Shown here: positions 1 to 12,270 of the stretch, piece by piece
Numbering within the stretch: the stretch's first letter is position 1
How the letters are laid out: each line of letters starts with the position of its first letter
DNA from: Chamaelirium japonicum
Taxonomy: Eukaryota > Streptophyta > Magnoliopsida > Liliales > Melanthiaceae
DNA: 64,000 bases
Assembly (NCBI GenBank): GCA_947650365.1
Contig: OX393557.1
Coordinates: forward strand, 48,143,979-48,207,978
Direction of reading: 5' to 3'
Notes under the pieces: model-generated
Database searches by the model: none
The model's input: the letters and a program-made list of their open reading frames with translations, nothing else
Told to the model about the DNA's origin: nothing
Translations under genes and position numbers: made by a program

Positions 1-3000
1 CGATCAGGTGTATGCGCAGCCAGTTTCCGCAGCCCGGCAGAAAAACCCTAGAAAAGCGATAATTGGTCGATAGTTGTAGCTGTTTTGTTTCTTATAAGAG
101 ATCGAGTGATCAGATCGTAACGAAACAGGATACGTTAGATGGGGCTCTGATAGAGCCTTCCAAATGAGCCTGAGTTTGGGTTGATCCGACACCCGGGTGA
201 TTAGTTATTGCTATTTTAAGTTTTGGAGTCTTTCCTTCTTTTTGGGAGATCCAGAGGTCAGAAAATTATGTACTAAGCGCTAACGCGTTTGCGTTGATGA
301 GACCTTTCCAACGAATCCTTTCGGGCCCTATTCCGACTTCCGGTTTGATAGTTACAGGTGATTATTCTTTTCAGCCCGGTTGACGGACGAATCGCACCCG
401 GATTCCAACCGAGCCCGGTTCAGGACTCGGGACCGAGCCCGACTAGCCCTAGAGCCTACCTCCCGATCTCCTAGCATAATTTAAGGTCTCTTGACCTCCC
501 TCCCCATTTATTTAGAATTCGGAATTCGGATGGTAATTATCGGGTAAGATTTCGGGATGACAATCCATATCTTTTAGCCCTTGTCCCTATCTTTATTAAC
601 CAACCCTATCCCCAACCCATATCCACAACAACCCCCCTTTATATAGAGATAGAGAGAGAACGAGAGGAGAGAGAGAGAGAGAGAACGGGAGAAATAGAGA
701 GAGAGAACGGGAGAGAAAGAAGAGAGAGAACGTGAGAGAAAGAGAGAGGGAGAGAGAGAGAGAGAGCGGGATGCAGAGAGAGAGAGCAAGACAGAGAGAG
801 GGAACGAGAAGAGATCGAGAAAGATGGGCGCACCCCGACCCGCCCCTCGCCGGAGCCCCGGCGGGCACGCCGGCACCCCCAGGTCAGCCCCCCTCTCATC
901 TTCTCATCCCCTCCGCGACCCAAACCCGCGACCCCCGGCCCTTCCTCCTCCCTTGCCGCGGCCCACACGGGCGGGCAGTGATCGCCGCCGCACCGAACCC
1001 CTCCCCGGCGCACCACCACCGACCTCCAAACTCCATGCGAACCCCCTCCTCCGGCCGAGCTTCGGGCTCCGACGGCCGCTCCGGCCGCCTCCCACCGCGC
1101 CTCCTCCGTGGGGGTGGTGCGGGAGAGGCCGGCCGAGCGCTCGCCGGCGCTCCAGGCCGCCCCTCCCGTCGGCCGCCGGCGCACAGGAACCAGGCCCTCG
1201 GGCTGGTCTCGTGGAGAAGAAGGAGAGGGGGGGGGGTAGTTTTGTATTTTCCCATGTTTTAATTAACTGCAGACCCGACCCGACTGCACTGCAACCCGAC
1301 CCGCTTAAGTGCACAGCAGACCCGGCCCAACAGTGAACCGGTCTGGTTCACCCGAACCAGACCCGTGAACCAGTCAAATTTGGTTCGACCGCCATTTCTC
1401 CGTCCGAACTCGGAATTGGACGAAACCAGCGCCATTTCGACCGGCTCGGAAAATACTACCTGTTGGCCATAGTCTAGAATAGTAATTATACTGTTTAATA
1501 CCCTATTTTATCCTTGGACCGAATCTTATCGCGGTACCGTGGTTTGACCGTCGTTTCATCGTCCGAACTCGGATTCGGACGAAACTAGCGGCATTGTGCT
1601 CAGAATATTGAGTCCCACCAATTAAACCTAGAAGATAACCCTAGAACCCCTTCTACCCTATTGAACCGATCGTAGACCGGTTTTCACCGGTTTGACCCGA
1701 GACCATCCGACCGAAGTCGGATTCCAGCAAAACCGGAACCATCGGAAAGGGTTCTTTGAGCCCGATTCGATGAGTAGGTTTAGCTTCTGTTTACTTGTTT
1801 GACCTAGTATTGTTTAGGTTCGACTTCTTCAGTCGCACGGATTTACATGCTGTCGACTCAATGTTGGTCCCCTATCGAGGGTGCCCGACTATCCTTGGCA
1901 TAGAACCCTCATCGTAGATTCTTTTGTTTTAATCGATAGAGTTGTGATACGGAGCTGTGGTTGTTATCAGACTGTGATCGCGATGATCCAACGGAGGCGG
2001 ATCAGAGGCAACTAGCAAGCCGGAGTCGTGTGCGACCGACAACCAGGTGACATCTACTACCCTTGCGTGGTCTTTAATAGTGGGAAATGAGAATGACTAA
2101 GGGTAGGTGTCCATGACACTGCATGCGGGACCCGCCGGGCATCGTCGCATGTGGTCAAGTGGACCCCGCCTTGCATGCGGAGTCGTGAGTCCGGCGACGC
2201 ATGCTTAAAATATTAATAAAATATTAATAATGATTGCTTTTGATTGTATGGACACCGTAATTAGGATTCCCTTAAATTAAATAATAAATTGAATAACTAA
2301 TAATTATCGGGACCCACCCTCCTGAGAGGAGTATGGCAACCCTAGCACACGGGTCATTGGGATGAGTGTCTTACTTTATTTATTTATTATGTCGCATGGG
2401 TTGCGAGAGCAGTACGAGACCAGGGGTAAATTGTTGGAAATTGTTAAGCATTAAATATACCTTTTGTAGCTTCAGTAAATATGTTGAAAGATGTTATGTG
2501 TGAATCTACCTGATTAGAGGGTAGGGACCCCGTGCGCGCAAGGCCCGTGAACCACCCTGCGCGTACAGCCGAAGTTAAGTAGGTTAGGGGTCACGGGCAA
2601 GGGTTGTGGTAAAGCCAATAGGAGGTGCCCTCGAGTAGGGATTGGCCTAGCAGCCCTGTCCCGGGGAGTTGAAGTCCCCATAGTAAAGCAAGTTGGGCGG
2701 TAGAGCTCCACCGTGAAAGACGGGAAACCCCTTATGATCATCTGGGTGATTTGTGCATGATGTTGGTGGATGCACGGCGAGAGAGTTGGCCCTCTACATC
2801 GAAATAAAAGGCCCTATAGTAATACCCGACCGGGGGCAGGATGAACAAAATATCCGGGGTTCACATTTTGATAGAGTGTGTTTTATCTGTATATGAATTT
2901 AGAATTGAGTGACTGTTTACATGATGACTTCGTGACTTTATCTGAACATCTTATTTAATTTGTTCTTTAATGCTGTAGAACATTGAATGGACTCCATGTT

Positions 3001-3919
3001 AGATAACCTAGTGACAGTAGGAATTGCATGCGAATATAGACTACTGATAGGTTTAGGTATCATTCTGCAAACTTTGATCCTACTAGAATTGATAGATTAT
3101 ATCTTAATTTATTACGATTGGTCGTCTCATATTATTATAGACTATTAGGATGTCACTAGCCATTAATTTGGCTAATCTCCCAATTTCCTATTGGGGGCTA
3201 CTATTTCCCACGAGTAGGCTCAGTGCAGGTTCAGAGGCTCAGGAGTAGCAGTAGGAGTCCAGAGGCGGAGTTGGAGTTGCAGCTTTACCTTTCTGTTTAG
3301 TATGTCCGTCTTGTAGTCTTTTCTCTTCAGACATGGTAATTTTATTGGAATAAGAGTTCTTATTAGTTAGTTGTATTCTATGGTTGTAGTTGCAATGATT
3401 CCAGCTGAATTCTTTTGGGTAGGCCTCTCCTCAAGGCCCCAAGCCTAGGATAGATCATGATGAAAATATAAATACATATAAATGACTAAATTGATTAACC
3501 TTGTAGATAGGAACCCTAGATTGGTGCACCTGAGTGTTAGGGCGTGGATGAGACCACTTGGCTAGCCGTAGGAGGCTTGAGCTTCGTGCTCCCTCAGATA
3601 GACCCCTGTCGGTATGTAGTGGCACCGACTGGTCACACATACTGAGAGGATATGACTTTTGAAGGTCGAGCTGATTAGATAATGTCTTATCTCTATTGAT
3701 ATTTCTCTTCTTTCCTTTTTAATAAAAATGTTTTCCGAGAAATCAAATTTAAAAGATTTCCCTCTTGTTTCTCCCTCCTCCTTGTTTTTCATATTAGAGA
3801 GCGTAGAAGAAGCCATGTGAGAACCCAAATTGGTGTAATCAATTGACCAAACCCAAAACCCTCTTCCTTTTCCCACCTCACACCCCAGGGATCGGTCTTC
3901 AGATTTCTGGGGCGTGACA
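1..3919 (+). mobile_element. Long LTR-like block, probably Ty3/gypsy (Del/Tekay-like), left end outside window
   Basis: No convincing coding frame occurs here. The right edge at 3919 is the string GGGGCGTGACA, the inverted form of the TGTCACGCCCC start that I associate with Del/Tekay-type plant LTRs. Inside there is a TATA-like TTTATATAG near 638, followed at once by a GA tract and a GC-rich stretch, which resembles an LTR promoter and leader in + orientation. A motif around CGTCCGAACTCGGA is repeated near 1400 and 1561. No primer-binding site follows 3919, so this would be a solo or 3' LTR. The left end is missing, so this is an inference from terminal sequence and texture only. Confidence 0.38.
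647..825. repeat. GA-rich microsatellite tract
   Basis: Interrupted (GA)n directly downstream of a TATA-like string. It yields spurious Arg/Glu-rich frames on + and Ser/Leu-rich frames on -, none of which looks like a protein. Confidence 0.85.
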
Positions 3920-3921
3920 GA

Positions 3922-4150
3922 TATATAACTTTCTCTCTCTAAAAACATGGTATCCATAGCTTTACCTTTCTAAAAACTAGATATCCATAGCTTACTCTTT
4001 CTAAAAACTAGGTATCCATAACTTTCTCTCGCTAAAAACTGGCTAACCATAGATTTCTCTCTCTAAAAATTAGATATTTATAGCTATCTCTCTCTAAAAA
4101 CTGGGTATCCATAGCTTTCTCTTTAAAACTAGACATCCATAACTTTTTAC
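3922..4150. repeat. Minisatellite, about 31-bp unit, about 7 copies
   Basis: A unit resembling TTCTCTCTCTAAAAACTAGG followed by TATCCATAGC recurs about seven times with point differences. It starts right after the LTR-like edge at 3919. Confidence 0.8.
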
Positions 4151-4595
4151 CTCTAAGAATTATTTATATATTATTTTAATGTTTGAGTCATCTAGCCTAA
4201 TCACAACCACATACAACCAATTACATCGAACCAAACTAAGGAGTTGTAACTATACAATTTGAACTACATCGAACCAAATCATGGAGTTGCGACTAAGCCA
4301 TTCGAACTACCTGCAACCAAATAGCTTACTTCCCAACTGCAACTTCACACCATCCAACTACGCACACATTGAATCTACACCCTATAATTGGAATTACATC
4401 GAACCAAACTTGATGTTAATATTGCATCTACAAGTACTTTAGAGTCGCGTTCAATCTCAATTCTTTGAGAACCCCATTGTCGACTAATGGCCTACATTTC
4501 GCCATTAGGTTAGAACTAACCTCGTAGTAACGGGAGAAAGCAAAGATAAAGGTGCTAGGCCCCAAACACCTAGTATACTTGGGGATACATCTGAT
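4151..4595. other. No gene seen; weak repeats
   Basis: AT-rich sequence in which phrases such as ACATCGAACCAAA recur at irregular spacing (4200-4420). No coding potential and no recognised element. Confidence 0.5.
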
Positions 4596-4604
4596 ATTTC
4601 TTTA

Positions 4605-5715
4605 GGGAAATTTTATTCATACCCCAAAAATCTGTAATTAGCCCCCGTATCCCTATCGTTTCTCAATAACTTACTCAACAATTCTTTAATACCAACAATG
4701 TCCTTTTTTTTGTACCCCAAACCCCCTGCTCAGCGTCTTTTGTACCCGAACCCAACCCAATGTTCGTTTAAACTTAGCCCCGCCCAACCCGTCGGGTTGT
4801 GCGGGGTGGGTTCGGGTTAACCCGCCCAAAGTCGGGTTGGGTTCGGGTTGGCCCGCCCAAGTTGCAGCTAGGGGTGGCAATGAGTCGTGTCGTGTCGGGT
4901 TCGTGTGGTGTCTAGTTTCGTGTCGTGTCCAAAACCCCTAGACCCGGACCCGACCCGTTTAACTAATCGTGTCTAGATCCTAAACCCGTACCCGACTCGC
5001 TAATAAACAGGTAGACACGATAAGACCCGATAAGACCCGTTTACCACCCGGATCTATTCAGTTGACCCGATCCGACCCAATCCGACTTGACCCGACCTGA
5101 CCCGAAAGACCCACTGGTTTTATATATTATAGTATCGGATTGTTGGTAGACCCGACCCGACCCGACCCGACATGACCTATTGAATACTAAACGGGTCTTC
5201 CTGGGTCTACCGTGTCCAGACCCTAAACCCGGATCCGACCCGTTTAATAAACGGGTCTATCGTGTCGACCCGTTTACGACCCGAACCCGTTTAGCCTTGA
5301 CCCAGACCCGCTAACTTCGTGTTGGGTCGAGGAGAAATGATTCGGGTTGGGCTCGGATTAGCCCGCCCAAATTCGGGTTGGGTTCGGGTTGGACTCGGGT
5401 TGGGTTCAGGTTGGCCCGCCCAAGTTGCAGCTCTACTTGTGCCTTCAAGTATCAGCCAACTGCATGGGGTTTATTTAAGAGTGGGGTGTATTCAAGAGTG
5501 CATATAATTGGGGTATATTTAAGGGGGTATGTGTTTGATTGGGGTATAATCAAGTTGGGGCGGGCCATTTAACTGGGGTGTATTGAAGGTGGGGTGTAAG
5601 GGGGAAGGGTATTTTTGGGATAAGAATGGGGTATGAAAAAAAAAAATGGGGTGTATTCAAGTTTCTTGGAAATGGGGGCTAATTACAGATTTATGGGGTA
5701 TGATTAATATTTCTC
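4605..5715. mobile_element. Mutator-type MITE with 9-bp TSD
   Basis: Terminal inverted repeats of about 45 bp pair the left end (GGGAAATTTTATTCATACCC onward) with the reverse complement of the right end (GAGAAATATTAATCATACCC onward). Both arms carry TCTGTAATTAGCCCCC. The flanks are an exact 9-bp duplication, ATTTCTTTA, at 4596-4604 and 5716-5724, the usual Mutator-superfamily size. No transposase frame is present, so it is non-autonomous. It ends about 10 bp before the presumed OBERON promoter region. A second repeat (4870-5331) sits inside. Confidence 0.85.
4870..5331 (+). repeat. ACGGGT-rich repeat family, copy 1 (nested in the Mutator-type MITE)
   Basis: Begins TAGGGGTGGCAATGAG, a typical hAT-like MITE start, and continues with dense ACCCGACCCG and TAAACGGGTC modules. 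The same text occurs in opposite orientation at 21778-22200 and as a fragment at 16757-16898. The right end is truncated relative to the copy near 22 kb. Confidence 0.65.
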
Positions 5716-5724
5716 ATTTCTTTA

Positions 5725-6281
5725 TTTGTTAAGTTGGGGGCAGTAATTTGTTGGGGGTGACGACCCCAAAAAAATCGCTCTCTAGCTGTTTCCGCGTACG
5801 ACAGGTCAACTCGGTCAGCCACCGGTCGCGCCGGTCATCTTCCGACCCGTTTTTCCACCATCCGGTGGTGGACTGAAGGTTCTCTCTGCTGTCGTCTCCT
5901 GCGGTCTCCCTTTCCGAAGGGAGAAAGGAGGGACCGAAACCCTAATCCTCTACCCTCTCAGCTGAGTTTCGGTTCCCTCAATCCTTGCTCTCAGGTACGA
6001 GATCCTGCCTCGAATTGTTTGATGTATTTCCTTTCTTCAATCTTTGACTCAACTGTCTTCTAGGATTTGCAGTGTTTTGAAATCATTTCGAAATTTGCGT
6101 TTGAATTGTAAATTAGGGTTTGGAGGACCAACTGGCCTTTGATTTCTTGTAGATTTCCGTAATGGGTTTGTCTCTCGTTGCAATATAATGAATAAAGTTA
6201 TGATTTTTAGATTGCCCGGTTAGTTTTTATCGGAGAAGATTAAGCTTGGGATCTTCCAGTTGAATCCTTTGTTGGTGACAG
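5725..6281 (+). promoter_or_regulatory. Presumed promoter, 5'UTR exon and 5'UTR intron of the OBERON-like gene
   Basis: Pyrimidine-rich leader sequence ends at 5994, followed by a good donor (CTCTCAG then GTACGAG). The next acceptor candidates are TTCCAG at 6254-6259 and TGACAG ending at 6281, both just upstream of the start codon at 6307. A non-coding first exon with an intron in the leader is therefore likely. The transcription start cannot be placed from sequence. Confidence 0.5.
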
Positions 6282-6306
6282 TTGATTGGTTGGGGATCCG
6301 GCTTGC

Positions 6307-7432
6307 ATGTGCACCTCGTCGGGCGGCGCAGACTTCCGCCAGAAGATGCTGCCGCCGCGCCAGCACCCTCGAGCTTCCGGGCTGCAGACCTCCCTGTCCC
6401 TAGCCTCATCGGACGCTGGCCGGTCGCCGGACATCCAAGAGCCCGGATCCCACTTCGACCCGGCTCACGACTCCCCCTCCGAGAGCGCCAGCTCCCGTGA
6501 GACCTGGCCCATCGAGACCAACAAGAAAGCGGAGAAGGAGAAGGATGAGGGGGGGAAAGAATGCCCGGAGCCGCAGGTCATTCGCCGGGTCGCCACCTCC
6601 GATAGGTTGTCACTCCGTGAAGTTGCTCGAGAAAGAGTGGAAGTGATCTCCGATAGGATGGTGGTTATGCCGGACGAGCTTCTGGAAGAGATTAAAGGTG
6701 AGCTCCGCGTGATTCTTGAAGGTACAGGGGGGACTCAGCACAGAGAGGAATTCTTGCATCTGCAGAAGCTTGTGCATGGTAGGCCTGACCTGACGGCGAA
6801 AACGCTGGTCAGGGCTCATCGAGTGCAGTTGGAGATTCTCGTCGCAATAAACACAGGGATTCAGGCGTTCCTGCACCCGAACATCAGCCTTCCGCAGAGC
6901 CGCCTCATTGAGGTTTTCCTATACAAGAGGTGCAGAAACATCGCATGCCAAAATGCTCTCCCTGCTGATGACTGCAGCTGTGAGATATGTACTAATAGGA
7001 ATGGCTTCTGCAATCTCTGCATGTGTGTGATTTGCAATAAGTTTGATTTCGAGGTCAACACTTGCCGATGGATTGGGTGTGATTTGTGCTCACATTGGAC
7101 TCACACGGATTGTGCGATTAGGTTCGGTCAGATTGGCACATGGCCATCTGTGAAGGGCGGTGCGGGGCATGCTGAGATGCTTTTCAGGTGCCAGGCTTGT
7201 AACAGGACATCTGAATTGTTAGGGTGGGTTAAAGATGTGTTTCAGCACTGTGCTCCTGCATGGGACCGGGAGGCTCTGATGCGAGAACTTGAATTTGTTA
7301 GTAGGATCTTTCGTGTGAGTGAAGACTCTAAAGGAAGGAAATTGTACTGGAAGTGCGGGGATCTCATAGAAAAGATGAAGAATGGTGCTACAGAGTCAAT
7401 GGCTTGCAGAATGCTGTTGTTATTTTTTCAAG
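6307..7432 (+). CDS. OBE1: OBERON1/2-like PHD-finger protein, coding exon 1
   Basis: Encodes residues 1-375 of a 588-residue protein. OBERON proteins are nuclear PHD-finger regulators of embryonic root and shoot meristem establishment; the same Arabidopsis proteins were also named PVIP for binding potyviral VPg. The start at 6307 is the first in-frame ATG and gives MCTSSGG, matching the family's MGTSSG start; the frame extends upstream only through a TTG. A serine-rich N-terminus carries the motif QKMLPPRQ (12-19). The conserved region near 165-215 includes LVRAHRVQLE and NTGIQAFLHPN. The Cys/His PHD finger spans about 223-300 (CEIC, CNLC, CNKF, CDLCSHWTH, CQAC). The segment TSELLGWVKDVFQHCAP (301-317) is a family signature. 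The exon ends in phase 1 after FFQ, before GTATGG. Family assignment is secure; OBE1 versus OBE2 is not resolved. Confidence 0.95.
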
Positions 7433-8959
7433 GTATGGTCATGATTTTTGTTCTCAACATATAAATAATGGCATTGCTTTTACTTCCAATTGCATTTATC
7501 ACTTCACACCAAGCAGGATCTTATGTAAGAAAAGCCTCAAATCATAACCAACCTTGATTTCAGTTATGTTTTTGTAAATAATGAACATTCATGTCCTCAT
7601 TCTAAGGAGAATTTTCATTTTTGGCCTTTTGGTGTTTTTGTTGTTTGCACTGCAAGAGATAACCATGGTTTAAAATGCTGACCATAATGAATCTTTTCAG
7701 TCCAAATGTACTTGATTTTTGGATGGCACAAAAAGAAATATACTCTGAAACTAACTTGGGCCAATTTAAGGGATGTTTCGACTGGTATGGATTGAATTTT
7801 TTTATTATGAAAACAGTTATTCGGGGTTTTGTGTCAACTTGTTTCTGAAGTTAATTTTTAAATTTTGAAATCATTTTGAAGTTTTTCGAAAGTTATAGAC
7901 TTGTTTTGGGTAGTTTTAATGGTTTGGTAAAAGAAATGTTTCCAAGTATATGGCTAGCTGCAGTTGTTTTTACTTATTTTCATATTTTGGATAGTTGCGG
8001 TCGAAATGTTTTGATTTTGGCCATTTCGTTCAGTTCCTAGACAGCCGATTGCGTTTGAAATCGAAGTTCTACACCTTGGGGATAGGTCCAGACAAAGTTC
8101 TCTATGGAAAAACATGCATAGTTATGGGAGAATAATGCATCACATACCTAGTTTGTCAGAAGAAGAGAGTAATGAGGAGCAACCAGCAGCTTGTCGAAGC
8201 TCACCTGGCCAGGGATAGAGAGCAACCAACTATCTAAAGAGGCCCAAGGCACTTGTATTTATAGGAATCAAGAGTTTCTTTTGGTGCTCCAATTCATGTG
8301 AAATTTGATTTAAGAGGTTAATTTCAAATGAAACTTTTAAACTGCACAGTAGTTTAATTTCAAAATCAATCCAACCTAAATCCCAAGTAAAGTGAAATAG
8401 GAAAATTGAACTCTTAGACTCGATGAGTAGGTGGGCATTAGTAGTGCTGTTCTCACTTGTATAAGAATTCCAATCCACGTGATTTTTATAGGAATATGAG
8501 GGGGCGGTGGGTCCTATCATGTTCTATATAAAGGAGACCTTGACCACCATATTGAATCGACCAAGTTATGAGTTTCCTCTTTCTTATTTCCTCAATTTCC
8601 TACTGCAACTTCCTTTGTGTGATGCAATGAGAGAGGTGGTTTTCATGTTGTTATCAATTGCTTAACGACTTCTTGAGCTACATAGTTTGCCTAGAAGTTC
8701 TTTAGTACTTGGAATATCCGTATTATGTAATTTTAGTCATTTAACAATGGTGTTCTGCAAAGTGGTTTGACACATTAGTTTATTTTATATTTACACCAAC
8801 AAATCTCATAATTTGGATGTTTTGTGAGATAACATGGTGTAAAAGTTCCAGCAAAATAGAGAGCTTTCGGCCAAAACATACCAGATTTTTGGCTGGCATG
8901 AAATGAAATGTACCCTCGAATAGGCTAATTTTGGGATTGTTCTGGCCATTAACGGTTAC

Positions 8960-10383
8960 CTGGGATACACCGATACTTCAAAACAGGTGCCGTACCCGTA
9001 TCGGTTACTTTCCGATACTCCGATACGGCCTGATACAGTGGGATACGCATCCGATACGGCTACAAAGTATCGAAATTTAAAAAAAAAAAAAATCCGATAC
9101 GTCGGGGATACGGGGGCGATACGTCGGGGATACGGCCCGATACGTCGGGGATACGTATTGGGTCTAAATATATAATATTATACATATATATTATATATGG
9201 TAAATTACATATAGACCCCCTGTATTATGACCGATGATCACTTACACCCCTTATAGTTTGAAAACCCAAAACAGAACCAGGAGGGGGTGCAAATGGTGTG
9301 TTTTTCAAAATAAAGCGGGGGATTTGTAGGCTTTTAAACATGAGGGGGTGTAAGTGATAATGGACCAAAGCCATCTGGTAAATCGCACTAATTGGATGTC
9401 ACGTCAACTGGTGTAATGGACGACTGTGATTTTTTTTAGGTTATAACTTAACCTCAGATCGCTCAAACTGAGATCCCGTGGCCGACCTTGTTGGAGAGCG
9501 AGAGAGGGGGAGCGATCAGGCGACAATGAGGCGGCGACCACACCAAGCAGGTGACGATGACGAGGCGGTGACCACACCGACCAGGCGACCACACCAACCA
9601 GGCGACGACGACCAGTGCTCAGGTTTTTTTTTTCCTTCTCCTCTTCTCCTTTTCTTATTTTTTGCTGGACGGACTGAGTTTCGCTCGGATTGTTAGGGTT
9701 TCGGCCGCCGAACCTTGCCGATTTTGGCCGAAACCCACCTTTTCGGTCTTCTGCTGGACGGTTTGAAGGGCAAAGTTGTTTTTCTGTTTTTTTTTTTTCA
9801 AATCACATTATTGAAGGCATGATTGAAGTTTTTTTTTAAATCCAAAGCCTCGAGTGAGTTTCGCTCGGATTGTTAGGGTTTCGGCCGCTGAAACCTTGCC
9901 GGTTTCGGCCGCTGAAACCTTGCCGGTTTCGGCCGAAACACTAACAATCAGGCTGAAACCCACCTTGTCGGTCTTCTGCTGGACGGACTGAAGGCACAGT
10001 TATTTTTTTTGTTTTTTTTTTTTCAAATCACATGATTGAAGGCATGATCGAAGGGTTTTTTTAAAAATCCAAAGCCTCGAGTGAGATTCGCTCGGATCGT
10101 TAGGGTTTCAGCCGCCGAAACCTTGACGGTTTCGGCCGAAACCCTAACAATCTGGCTGAAATCCACATTGTTGTTCTTCTGCTGGACGGATTGAAGGTAC
10201 AATTGTTTTCAAATTATTTACTATTCATATTCTAGCACAAAAATTATTATATTTAATTATTAATATTATATATATATATATATTAAATTACAAACGTATC
10301 CCCGTCGTACCGCGTATCCTAGTTTTTTAAAAATTCACGTATCCCCGTATCCGTATCCCCGTATCTCTATCGGTGCTTCCTAG
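8960..10383. mobile_element. hAT-type non-autonomous element with 8-bp TSD
   Basis: Ends CTGGGATACACCGATAC and (reverse complement of right end) CTAGGAAGCACCGATAG form short terminal inverted repeats. Flanks are ACGGTTAC (8952-8959) and CCGGTTAC (10384-10391), an 8-bp duplication with one mismatch. Subterminal regions are packed with variants of GATACGGG/CCCGTATC. The centre (about 9676-10200) holds about three units of 120-230 bp containing GCTCGGATTGTTAGGGTTTC and a poly-T block. No transposase frame. The TIR resembles that of the element at 36212-36811. Confidence 0.8.
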
Positions 10384-10590
10384 CCGGTTACTAATGAGTA
10401 ATGAAGCACAACCGTTTAGGGGTTCATCTGGTTATTGAAGTCTTTTTTTTTAGTTCAAAATTATTTTGAAGTGTCTGGAAGTTTTAGATCAGTTTCTTTT
10501 GTTTTATCGTTCTTTTTTCAAGTAGCTTCGGTCAGAATATTTTGAATTTGGCCTTGTTGTTTATATTCCCAGCTACAGAAATCGTGCAAG

Positions 10591-11292
10591 CTATGCTATC
10601 AAAGTCGGGACTAGTCGGCGACTAGTTCCTTGGCGGCATTTTGCCGACCAATTAATTTCGATTCCGTCATTGCTGGGCGGAATCCCGACTAGTCCCCGAC
10701 TAGACTCGACTAGTCCCCGACTAACGACTGCCGACTAGTCCCCGGGCAGCATTCTGCAAGCAAATTTTTTTTTGAAATGAGTCTTTGCAAGCAATTTTGT
10801 TTGGATTTTTTTACATTGGCTCAAAGCCTTGAGTCGCAAGACTCACAACTATGGCTCTTCCCTGTAATTATCTGTTGAGCACCTGAGAATCTCAGATAAA
10901 AACATAGACAAATAATTAGTTTATTTGTTGATATCCATATAACCCTATAATCAAAATTGGGGTTGCTCACTGATTAAACATCATCAAACAAATATTGTGA
11001 TGAATTCTTAGTTCTGAGTCTTTTGACATGGGCATGAAGCCAATACAACTATGTTCTGTTAGACTGTTACTTATGTATTTATACCCATGCTGTGAAGTAT
11101 GATGGTATGTATTGTTATTAACCGAGTAATATCATATACTTATTGACATTTATGCTAGTTCATATATCATATATGTTTAGGGTGGGGGGGAGGGGTTAGA
11201 ATAAGTTTTGGCCGACTAGTCCCAAATTAGTCCCGACTAGTCCTAGTCGGCCCTTGGCCGACTAGGGCCAACTACCGACTTTGACTGCATAG
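10591..11292. mobile_element. hAT-type MITE with exact 8-bp TSD
   Basis: Terminal inverted repeats CTATGCTATCAAAGTCGG (left) and CTATGCAGTCAAAGTCGG (reverse complement of right), flanked by an exact 8-bp duplication CGTGCAAG at 10583-10590 and 11293-11300. Subterminal regions are arrays of CGACTAGTCC/GGACTAGTCG palindromic modules. No coding capacity. Confidence 0.88.
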
Positions 11293-12270
11293 CGTGCAAG
11301 AAATCTAAATTTAAAGCCTTGGAGTTGGCAATACAATCTCTACGTCAAGTCCGGCATAGTTATGGGAATATCCTTCCAATATTTTGAGACTGAGAGGTTG
11401 GAAGGGGTGGATGTTGATCTCTTATTGGTTTTGTTCATTGATTCTATCTTGATTCATAGTTCATTTGCTACTCAATCAGTCACTAAGTTACTTGATAATT
11501 CTTTCATCTGGCCTTAGTTCTATGTTTACAATTTTTTTTTTTCAGGATTTTAATTTTCTTAAATTTAAGGTAGTGATTATAAATCACATCCTTTCTATAA
11601 ATAACTTTTAACCATTGAATTAGACCCATCACTACCTTTCATAAAAAATTGGGATTTAATTGAGTTCTTTTAAAGGTTTACTGGAGTTATAGACAACTAA
11701 CTTGGGATTGTAATGAAATTATTGTTGGTTTTGATTGGCTTCATGTTATTCTTTCTCCGCATGTGGACTCCTATTATCTTTTTTTTTTCCCTCACTTTTG
11801 ACCTCTTTCATCTCCTACTTTTATATCCTGTTTTAACTTTCTGCTTCATATGACATCTGATGTTTTAACCAATCAGCCTCTATTACTCTCAAGCATAGTC
11901 ACAAAGTTCGGGTTCGACAATAAGTCAGCGAGTGAAAAACTCGGAAAAGTTCGGCGAAAATCGAAAAATTCGGGAAAAAATGGTAAAAGTCGGGGAAAAA
12001 AATGAGTTCGAGTTTTAATCGGCGAGGGAGAAATTTGAAAAAAATCGGAAAGTTTGAGGCTTCAAAATTCAAGTTTTGATGATTAAATTCATAGAAGGAA
12101 TATAAATAATATCAGTGTTCAAAAGCTCGTACTCGGACTCGAGTCTAAAGTTAGCTGAGTCAAATAACTCGGTCTGACTCAGCTAGGTTTTATCCCAATT
12201 CGCTCTAACTCAAACGGATAAGTCATCTCAAAATCTGGCCAAGTCGAGTCTGACTCGGTTAACATAATTA

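Larger units (their letters stand above)
7690..11380 (+). repeat. Old direct duplication inside the OBERON intron, second copy split by two MITEs
   Basis: Segment A (about 7690-8140) and segment B (about 8860-8951, 10391-10590 and 11293-11380) share a run of diverged phrases in the same order. Examples are GATTTTTGG.TGGCA, ATTTTGAAGT, GGTC.GAAT.TTTTGA.TTTGGCC, GAAATC.AA.TT and GCATAGTTATGGGA. The pieces of B become contiguous only if the MITEs at 8960-10383 and 10591-11292 are removed. Confidence 0.6.

Noticed and set aside
596-1336. Several overlapping open frames of 90-181 codons on both strands
   Set aside because: They arise from the GA tract and a GC-rich segment lacking stops; Arg/Pro/Gly-rich with no family motif, and mutually overlapping in five frames. 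A first exon of an unseen gene cannot be fully excluded.
3922-4150. CRISPR-like array
   Set aside because: Short degenerate tandem units without unique spacers, in a plant nuclear context.
6286-6306. Upstream extension of the OBERON frame
   Set aside because: The extension begins at TTG, not ATG. The ATG at 6307 gives the family start M.TSSG.
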